Source: CAZJFH01 sp964545205
Lineage (GTDB): Bacteria > Pseudomonadota > Alphaproteobacteria > Rhodospirillales > Magnetospirillaceae
DNA: 56,197 nucleotides
Direction of reading: 5' to 3'
NCBI GenBank assembly: GCA_964545205.1
Contig: CAZJFH010000028.1
Span: 1 to 56,197 of the forward strand
Program-made: the position numbers and the translations under genes
Part shown: positions 50,381 through 56,197 of the stretch, piece after piece
Layout of the letters: every line of letters starts with the position of its first letter
Numbering within the stretch: the stretch's first letter is position 1
The notes under the pieces: generated by a model
Told to the model about the DNA's origin: nothing
The model's database searches: none
The model's input: the letters and a program-made list of their open reading frames with translations, nothing else

Positions 50381-50725
50381 TCAGTCCTCGATGACGTCGC
50401 TGGCCGCGACCACCGAGACGCCCGAGGCGTCCTCGTTCTCGATCAGAACGACGTCGCCGTCGACGCGGCCCTCGTCGTCGGGCAGGGTGTTGAAGTAGTG
50501 CCAGATGAAGGCCACCGAGATGGTCTGGTCGATCTGGTCGTCCTCGTCGAGTTCCTCGTCGTCGACCTCGGCAAGGTCACGCATGATCTCCAGCGACTCG
50601 TCGAGCATCTCCTCGACGTCGAGATCCTCCTCGGCCAGGAGGTTCTGGATGATGTTCTCGTACTCCTGGTCCTCCAGCTCGAATTTCCACTGGTTGTCGC
50701 CGGACTGGAAGTAGACGCATTTCAT
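50381..50725 (-). CDS. Acidic hypothetical protein
   Basis: 114-residue strongly acidic protein (for example LAEVDDEELDEDDQIDQTIS) starting MKCVYFQSGDNQWKFELEDQ, with a hydrophobic island VAFIWHYFNTLP. Start follows a GGGCTTCCCCAT region 25 bases after the cyclase stop, so the cyclase gene probably heads the transcript. No family recognised. Confidence 0.72.
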   Translation of the reverse strand: MKCVYFQSGDNQWKFELEDQEYENIIQNLLAEEDLDVEEMLDESLEIMRDLAEVDDEELDEDDQIDQTISVAFIWHYFNTLPDDEGRVDGDVVLIENEDASGVSVVAASDVIED

Positions 50726-50750
50726 ATGGGGAAGCCCTTTCTCTGGGAGG

Positions 50751-53117
50751 TCACTTCTGAGTCATTGTCCACACGCCGTCCCAGTCTTCGCCGGGGGGTG
50801 ACTCGGTATAAAGGCGGCACCGGTCGAGATAGAGCCGCGACGGACCGTCGCCCGGATGGGCGTCCAGGGCCGAGACGAAGGCCCGCATCGCGCCGCGCCA
50901 GTCGCGGCGCCGGTACCTGGCGACGCCGTCCTCGAACAGCGCGACCGCGCGCTCGAGCTCGGGGAAGCTGTCGGCGTCGTGATGGTCCAGCGCCTCGAAC
51001 ACCGCCACCGGGGCCTGCTTGCCCTTGACCCGAATCAGGTCGATCTCGCGGAACCGTCCGCCCGCGCGAAGCCGCCTATGGGTGAACTGGGACAGCAGCA
51101 CGTGGGTTCCGTAGTATTTGTTGGCGCCTTCCAGGCGCGACGCCAAGTTCACCGAATCGCCGATGACGGTGTAGTCCATTCGCTTCGGCGAGCCGATGTT
51201 GCCGGCCACCACCTCGCCCGTCGACAGGCCGATGCCGATGTCGATCGCCGCCTCGCCGCGCGCCGCGCGCTGGGCGTTGAGCCGGCGCAGCACGCGCATC
51301 ATGTCGTTGGCCACCGCCAGCGCGTTGTCGGCGTCGTCCGGCCCCTGCAGCGGCGCGCCGAACAGCGCCATGATCGCGTCGCCGATGTACTTGTCGAGGA
51401 TGCCGCCATGGGCGAAGATCACCTCGACCATCTCGGTGAAGTAGCCGTTGAGCATCGACACCGTCTCGCGGGCGCCGATCGCCTCGGAGATGGTGGTGAA
51501 TTTGCGGATGTCCGAGAACAGCACCGTCACCTCCTGGGCGGTGCCGCCCAGCAGATCGTCGCCGCCTTCCAGCAGCTTGTCCATTATCTCCTTGGTCATG
51601 TAGCGCGCCATGGTGCTTTTGACGCGCTTCTCGCGGCTGATGTCCTCGATCACCAGCATGTAGCCGATGTTGTTGTCGTTGATGTCGATCAGCGGCACGG
51701 TCGTCAGGTTGACCGACGAGACCCGCCCGTCGACGCCGCGCATGTCGGTGTCCATGGCGATGTCGGTGGCGCCGCTGGCCGCGACCTTGGCGACCGAGGC
51801 CGCGACCCAGGCGTTGTGCTGGCCGAACAGCTCGGACAGCGTGCGGTGCAGGCAGGAATCGTCCAGCCCGAGCAGGCTGCGCGCCGCGGTGTTGACCTTC
51901 TCGATGCGGCCGTCGGCGTCCAGGGTGATGACGCCGTTCGAGAGCGACTTCAGGATGCTCTCGTTGTAGTTCTTCATGTTGAGGACGTCGTCGAACAGCC
52001 GCGCGTTCTCCAGCGCGATCGCCGCCTGGGCCGTGAAGGCGCGCAGCCGCCGCTCGTCGGTGGCGCCGAAATGGCCGGCGCGCTTGTTCAGCACCTGCAT
52101 GACCCCGACGCTCTGGCCGGCCTTGTTGAACATCGGCATGCACAGGATGTTGCGCGTCCGATACCCGGTCTTGCGGTCGACGTCCTTGTTGAAGCGCGGA
52201 TCGGCATAGGCGTCGGGGATGTGCAGCGGCCGCCCCGACGAGAAGCAGGCGCCGGCGATCCCCGCCGCGGCGGGAAACCGGATCTCCTTGATCTCGGCGC
52301 CCTGGGCGATGCGCGACCACAGCTCGTCGGTGCGCCGGTCGTAGATGAACAGGCTCGAGCGTTCGGCGCCGAGCATGTCGGTGGTCACCGCGATGATCTT
52401 GGCCAGCAACGTGTCGAGCTGCAGTTCCGACGAGATGGCGCTGGTGACCTCGAGAAGCTGCAGCTCCTCGTGCCGGGCGCGCTCGACGCGCTCGAAAAGC
52501 TGCGCGTTCTCCAGCGCCGCCGCCGCCTGGGTGGTCAGGATCTGCAGCAGCGACAGGTCGTCGGCGTCGAAGTCGCCGGCCAGCTTGTTCAGCACCTGGG
52601 CGACGCCGATGATCTCGCCGCGCTTGTTGCGCAGCGGCGTGCAGAGGATGTTGCGCGTGCGGTAGCCGGTCTTGCGATCGACCTCGGGATTGAAACGCGG
52701 GTCGGCATAGGCGTCGGGGATGATCAGCCCCTCGCCGCTCTCGAACACCAGGCCGGCGATGCCGGCGCCGGCGGGAAAGCGGATCTCGCCGACCTTGTCG
52801 CCCTGGGCGACGCGCGAGAACAGGGTGTCCGTCTCGCGGTCGTAGAGGAACAGCGACGAACGGTCCGCGCCCATCGCCTCGGTGACGATGGTCATCAGCC
52901 GCGGCAGCACGACGTCGAGCGACAGCGATTCCGACATGCGCGTCGAGATTTCGAACAGCGCCGACATCCGCCGCAGCAGCTCGGTGATCCGCAGCAGCAT
53001 CTGCTGCTGGTCCGACGTGGTCAGGACCTCGAGAATGCGGTCGACGTCGGCCTGCCGCAGATGGCGCTCCATCACCTCGGTCAGGATATCGATGTCGTCG
53101 ACCGCGCTGGTGTTCAC
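50751..53117 (-). CDS. GAF-GAF-PAS adenylate/guanylate cyclase (class III)
   Basis: 788-residue cytoplasmic cyclase. Two GAF domains (about 55-205 and 230-390) share the repeat GYRTRNILC and IPDAYADPRFN; a PAS-like region (about 405-525) contains ILKSLSNGVITLDADGRIEK; the class III catalytic domain (about 545-735) shows VLFSDIRKFTTISEA with metal Asp, DKYIGDAIMALFGAP and DYTVIGDSVNLASRLEG. A C-terminal TPR-like tail ends the protein. GTG start at 53115-53117, with GAGAGG upstream; a longer frame upstream is an artefact. The DKYIGD lysine suggests ATP rather than GTP. Confidence 0.92.
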   Translation of the reverse strand: MNTSAVDDIDILTEVMERHLRQADVDRILEVLTTSDQQQMLLRITELLRRMSALFEISTRMSESLSLDVVLPRLMTIVTEAMGADRSSLFLYDRETDTLFSRVAQGDKVGEIRFPAGAGIAGLVFESGEGLIIPDAYADPRFNPEVDRKTGYRTRNILCTPLRNKRGEIIGVAQVLNKLAGDFDADDLSLLQILTTQAAAALENAQLFERVERARHEELQLLEVTSAISSELQLDTLLAKIIAVTTDMLGAERSSLFIYDRRTDELWSRIAQGAEIKEIRFPAAAGIAGACFSSGRPLHIPDAYADPRFNKDVDRKTGYRTRNILCMPMFNKAGQSVGVMQVLNKRAGHFGATDERRLRAFTAQAAIALENARLFDDVLNMKNYNESILKSLSNGVITLDADGRIEKVNTAARSLLGLDDSCLHRTLSELFGQHNAWVAASVAKVAASGATDIAMDTDMRGVDGRVSSVNLTTVPLIDINDNNIGYMLVIEDISREKRVKSTMARYMTKEIMDKLLEGGDDLLGGTAQEVTVLFSDIRKFTTISEAIGARETVSMLNGYFTEMVEVIFAHGGILDKYIGDAIMALFGAPLQGPDDADNALAVANDMMRVLRRLNAQRAARGEAAIDIGIGLSTGEVVAGNIGSPKRMDYTVIGDSVNLASRLEGANKYYGTHVLLSQFTHRRLRAGGRFREIDLIRVKGKQAPVAVFEALDHHDADSFPELERAVALFEDGVARYRRRDWRGAMRAFVSALDAHPGDGPSRLYLDRCRLYTESPPGEDWDGVWTMTQK

Positions 53118-53360
53118 GGATGCCTCTCGTCGTTGCGGCGACGATTGGCGATTCGGGGCCAAAAAGCAAGACCGCTGGTGATACCGATGGGACGCCCCCT
53201 GCGGTTTGCCTTTTCCGGCCGGTTCTGGCAATCTTTGGATGTGCTGGGGCGCTCCGACGAGGTCGCGTTCAACCACGACCTCCAGGACACCGGCATCATT
53301 CACGGGGCGCCTTGGCGGAATGGCCGCACATGACGGCCATCTCGACAAGGGAGAACGGCC

Positions 53361-53900
53361 ATGAATCAGGCCTCGATTCGCATCCCCTACGTCATTCTCG
53401 TCGTGGTCAAGCCGCTGTGCCTGCTGATCGGCGCCGCGCTGATGTCGCAGGCCTGGCTGGTCGGCGGCTACCTCGCCATGCTGGCGGCCGTGGCCGTGGC
53501 GCTGCCGCTGGAGCGGCGGCATGCCGGCCAGTGGGTCGAGACCCATCTCGACTACACGATCCGCGCCGTGGGCGTGTCGACATCGATCGCCTTCATCACG
53601 CCGGTGATCGCGGCGCTGGCCCAGGGCGGGCTGCCGCTCGTGCTGGTGCTGGGCGGCGCCGCCGAGACCGCGATCCTGGTCGGCCTGGTGTCGGCCTGGC
53701 GCCGGCTCGAAGCCGGCGTCGCGGTGCCCGAGAGGTTGTTCTTCGCCTTCGGCGTCGAGAGCGCCCGCCACTGGCGCGAGCGCCGCGAGCACGAAGAGGC
53801 GCAGCGGCGGCGGCGGCGGGCGGCCAAGTCCGAGGAGACCGCGCACGGCGCCGGGCGCCTGCACCAGCAGCCGGGCCGGCCGCACGCGCTGGGCGCCTGA
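53361..53900 (+). CDS. Hypothetical membrane protein
   Basis: 179-residue protein with three hydrophobic segments (about 7-28, 31-48, 72-110) and a very basic C-terminal tail (EAQRRRRRAAKSEE). ATG follows AAGGGAGAACGGCC. No family recognised. It precedes msrA by 62 bases on the same strand. Confidence 0.65.
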   Translation: MNQASIRIPYVILVVVKPLCLLIGAALMSQAWLVGGYLAMLAAVAVALPLERRHAGQWVETHLDYTIRAVGVSTSIAFITPVIAALAQGGLPLVLVLGGAAETAILVGLVSAWRRLEAGVAVPERLFFAFGVESARHWRERREHEEAQRRRRRAAKSEETAHGAGRLHQQPGRPHALGA

Positions 53901-53962
53901 CGCCGCCGCATCTGGACGGCGGCGGCGACGGCCCCCACCTCTGAGGCGAGGAGGACCACGCC

Positions 53963-54415
53963 ATGGCCATCGCCACCTTCGCCGCCGGTTGCTTCTGGGG
54001 CGTCGAGGCCCGCTTCGCCCGCGTGCCCGGCGTCGCCGCCACCCGCGTCGGCTATACCGGCGGCCACACCGAGGCGCCGAGCTACGAGGCGGTCTGCACC
54101 GACCGCACCGGCCATGCCGAGGCGGTGCGGGTCGAATACGACCCGGACGCGCTGTCCTACGACGCCCTGCTCGAGGTGTTCTGGCAGGCCCACGACCCGA
54201 CCCAGCGCAACCGCCAGGGCCCGGACGTCGGCTCGCAGTACCGCTCGGCGATCTTCGTCCACGACCAAGACCAGCGCGCCGCCGCCGAGGCGAGCCGCAA
54301 GCGCGCCGAGGAACGCCTCGGCCGCCCGGTCGCCACCGAGATCGTCGACGCCGGCCCGTTCTGGAACGCCGAGGACTATCACCAGCAATACCTGAAGAAG
54401 CGCGGGCGCGGATAA
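53963..54415 (+). CDS. msrA: Peptide-methionine (S)-S-oxide reductase MsrA
   Basis: 150-residue MsrA reducing methionine-S-sulfoxide. The catalytic motif GCFWGVE places Cys10; GYTGGHTEAPSYEAVC, GHAEAVRVEYDP and GSQYRSAIF are typical. No C-terminal resolving cysteine is seen (ends LKKRGRG), so it probably uses Cys46 or an external thiol. Slightly short for the family. Confidence 0.93.
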   Translation: MAIATFAAGCFWGVEARFARVPGVAATRVGYTGGHTEAPSYEAVCTDRTGHAEAVRVEYDPDALSYDALLEVFWQAHDPTQRNRQGPDVGSQYRSAIFVHDQDQRAAAEASRKRAEERLGRPVATEIVDAGPFWNAEDYHQQYLKKRGRG

Positions 54416-54433
54416 GGCGGCCCATAAACGGAC

Positions 54434-54461
54434 AGAACCCCTTGGTTTCCCAAGGGGTTCT
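54434..54461 (-). terminator. Hairpin terminator downstream of tRNA-Val
   Basis: AGAACCCCTTGG and CCAAGGGGTTCT form a perfect 12-bp stem with a GAAA tetraloop on the minus strand, starting 3 bases past the tRNA CCA end. The following GTCCGTTTA is only moderately U-rich, so termination is probable but not certain. Confidence 0.7.
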
Positions 54462-54463
54462 GA

Positions 54464-54538
<75 letters not shown>

Positions 54539-54683
54539 GTCATGCCGCGGTGCGGCGTGAGGGCGCCTTATTAGCCTCATCCGAGCGACATTGCAAGCCC
54601 TTCCGTGTACCGGCAAAATGGCAGGGCTGGTGCCGCCCCACGGAGGGATGACAGCCGGCGCGGATTCCACTAAACCAGTCGCG

Positions 54684-55574
54684 ATGGACACCGTTCCGCT
54701 CCGCTCCGCCGATCTGCCGCAGGCGGTTGAAATCGTCGCCCCGGCAGCGCAGGCGCTGCCGCTGGTCTTCGCCTCGCCGCACAGCGGCCGCGAGTATCCG
54801 CAGTCGTTCGTCGAGCAGGCGGCGCTCGATCCGCAGACCCTGCGGCGGTCCGAGGACTCGTTCGTGGACGAGCTGTTCGCCGCCGTCACCGCGCAGGGCG
54901 CGCCCCTGCTGCGGGCCCTGTTCCCCCGCGCCTACATCGACCCCAACCGCGAACCCTGGGAGCTCGATCCCAGCATGTTCGCCGAGCCGCTGCCCGACTT
55001 CGTCAACGTGCGCTCGCCGCGGGTCGCGGCCGGGCTCGGGACCGTGCCGCGCGTGGTCGCCAGCGGCGCCGAGATTTACGGCCATCGGCTGCTTTTCGCC
55101 GAGGCCGAGCGGCGCGTCGAGCAGCTCTATCGCCCCTACCACGCCGCCCTGCAGCGGCTGATCGACGACACGCTGGCCCGGTTCGGCCACTGCGTCCTCG
55201 TCGACTGCCACTCGATGCCCTCGGTCGGCAGGCCGCTGGACAAGGACAACGGCCTGTCGCGGGTCGACTTCGTGCTCGGCGACTGCTTCGGGGCCGCCTG
55301 CGCGCCGGCGGTGATCCGCGCCGTCGAGGAGTCGCTGCGCGGCGACGGCTACCGGGTGGTGCGCAACGCGCCCTATGCCGGCGGCTTCACCACCCGGCAC
55401 TACGGCCGCCCGCGCGAGGGCGTCCACGCGCTGCAGATCGAGACCAACCGCCGCCTGTACATGAACGAGTCCAACCACACCAAGACGGCCCGCTTTCCCC
55501 GCATCGCCGCCGATCTCGGCAAGCTGGCGGCGGTGCTGGCGGCGATTCCCGCCGCCGAGTTGCGCCCGCGATGA
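54684..55574 (+). CDS. N-formylglutamate amidohydrolase family protein
   Basis: 296-residue amidohydrolase of the FGase family, releasing formate from N-formylglutamate or a related N-formyl compound. Motifs: VFASPHSGREYPQSF, EDSFVDELFAAV, LFPRAYIDPNREPWELD and CVLVDCHSMPSV. Start ATG 54684 chosen; other in-frame ATGs lie at 54591, 54618 and 54648. It overlaps the GNAT gene by 4 bases (ATGA). The family also acts on N-formyl derivatives in histidine-independent settings; no hut genes are seen. Confidence 0.88.
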   Translation: MDTVPLRSADLPQAVEIVAPAAQALPLVFASPHSGREYPQSFVEQAALDPQTLRRSEDSFVDELFAAVTAQGAPLLRALFPRAYIDPNREPWELDPSMFAEPLPDFVNVRSPRVAAGLGTVPRVVASGAEIYGHRLLFAEAERRVEQLYRPYHAALQRLIDDTLARFGHCVLVDCHSMPSVGRPLDKDNGLSRVDFVLGDCFGAACAPAVIRAVEESLRGDGYRVVRNAPYAGGFTTRHYGRPREGVHALQIETNRRLYMNESNHTKTARFPRIAADLGKLAAVLAAIPAAELRPR

Positions 55575-56119
55575 CCGCCCGCACCGACGAACTGCCGGTC
55601 CATGTCCGCGACGCCCGCGCCGAGGACTTCCCGGCCATTCAGGCCATCTACGCCTATTACGTCACCCGCACCGCGGCCTCGTTCGAGGAGGAGGCGCCGT
55701 CGGTCGAGGAGATGCTGCGGCGCTGGCGCGAGAGCACCGCACGCGGCCTGCCCTATCTGGTCGCCGACGTCGACGGCGAGGTGCTGGGCTACGCCTATGC
55801 CGGGCCGTGGCGCACGCGCTCCGCCTATCGCTACACGATCGAGGATTCGATCTACGTCGCGCCGCTGACCGTGCGCCGCGGCATCGGCAGCGCCCTGCTC
55901 GGCACGCTGGTCAACCGCTGCGCCTTGCTGGGCTACCGGCAGATGATCGCGGTGATCGGCGATTCGGCCAACGTCTCGTCGATCGGCCTGCACCGCAGCC
56001 TCGGCTTCCGCCAGGAAGGCATCCTGCGCGGCGTCGGCCTGAAGTTCGGCCGCTGGGTGGACGTGGTGATCATGCACCGCCCGCTGGGGCCGGCCGAAGC
56101 GCCGCCGCCGGCCGACTGA
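55571..56119 (+). CDS. GNAT N-acetyltransferase, phosphinothricin-type
   Basis: 182-residue acetyltransferase. VHVRDARAEDFPAIQAIYAY and GYAYAGPWRTRSAYRYTIED are typical of the Pat/YncA group; RRGIGSALLGTLVNRC supplies the acetyl-CoA-binding loop (R-x-x-G-x-G/A), followed by VIGDSANVSSIGLHRSLGFR. It may acetylate an amino-acid-like amine. Coupled to the upstream amidohydrolase gene through ATGA. Confidence 0.9.
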   Translation: MTARTDELPVHVRDARAEDFPAIQAIYAYYVTRTAASFEEEAPSVEEMLRRWRESTARGLPYLVADVDGEVLGYAYAGPWRTRSAYRYTIEDSIYVAPLTVRRGIGSALLGTLVNRCALLGYRQMIAVIGDSANVSSIGLHRSLGFRQEGILRGVGLKFGRWVDVVIMHRPLGPAEAPPPAD

Positions 56120-56197
56120 CCTCGCTGCGGCGCCGCAACGACAAAAAAAAGGTTCATCGCGGATTAGCGGGGAACGGGCGGACAACGGCACCTTCTG

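Noticed and set aside
50751..54425. Very long minus-strand frame of 1,224 codons
   Set aside because: Only the last 788 codons are the cyclase; the N-terminal extension is Arg/Pro-rich and antisense to msrA and the membrane-protein gene. A GTG with a good ribosome-binding site marks the true start.
56120..56197. Terminator after the last gene
   Set aside because: A TGCGGCGCCGCA palindrome is followed by an A run, not a T run, on the coding strand, so it does not fit termination of the GNAT transcript.

Overview
The window is high-GC DNA (coding regions by eye near 70% G+C) with dense, often overlapping genes. It fits an alphaproteobacterium, probably of the Rhodospirillales type: a stand-alone DivK-like regulator, a MerR/LiuR-controlled branched-chain acid operon, a 6S RNA between zapA and the 5-formyltetrahydrofolate cyclo-ligase gene, many PAS/GGDEF/EAL and histidine-kinase genes, and a fused SpmA/SpmB-type protein. 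No species call is possible from the sequence alone.

Layout. (1) 1-9.1 kb: a minus-strand leucine/branched-acid catabolic run (PaaI thioesterase, isovaleryl-CoA dehydrogenase, 4HBT thioesterase, thiolase, RidA, SDR, acyl-CoA dehydrogenase, HCCA-isomerase-like protein, then methylcrotonyl-CoA carboxylase beta subunit leaving the left edge). A perfect 20-bp palindrome lies before the first gene, and its 18-bp core recurs before a MerR regulator (LiuR) at 9.06 kb. An unrecognised 464-residue gene is divergent from the operon. (2) 9.1-13.1 kb: PAP2 phosphatase, YdjM-like hydrolase, DUF4112 protein, a winged-helix protein with an RMF-like tail, and a UMF1-type transporter. (3) 13.2-19.3 kb: a saccharopine-dehydrogenase-family gene and an ALDH7-type dehydrogenase (lysine catabolism) with a sensor kinase between them; between the first gene and the kinase sits a low-GC two-gene DUF262 + HEPN cassette bounded by perfect 207-bp direct repeats. 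This is the most striking element of the window. (4) 19.4-31.5 kb: cytochrome b561, SpmAB, ThiE, a Clp-fold proteinase, class I aldolase, zapA / 6S RNA / cyclo-ligase / YmdB, a sensor kinase, a GGDEF-EAL protein and an MBL hydrolase.

(5) 31.6-37.8 kb: an accessory stretch bounded by a 19-bp direct repeat. It holds a broken kinase, IS66 and IS110 remnants, small unknown genes, a sensor kinase and a two-protein (PAS + MCP) aerotaxis-like receptor. (6) 37.9-50 kb: SAM hydroxide adenosyltransferase, a PAS-EAL protein with a degenerate GGDEF motif, NnrS, a LigB-type extradiol dioxygenase fused to a TetR regulator next to an MFS transporter, CoxG, a membrane-anchored GH17 protein, an atypical MBL hydrolase and DivK. 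(7) 50-56.2 kb: DUF423, an acidic protein, a GAF-GAF-PAS adenylate/guanylate cyclase, a membrane protein, MsrA, tRNA-Val(GAC), an N-formylglutamate amidohydrolase and a GNAT acetyltransferase.

Two candidates for new biology stand out. One is the 2.1-kb DUF262/HEPN cassette, whose flanking repeats carry the 3' ends of two formerly overlapping convergent genes, so both hosts stayed intact and a 2,101-bp circle could in principle be excised. The other is the dioxygenase-TetR fusion, an enzyme joined to a transcription factor in one chain.
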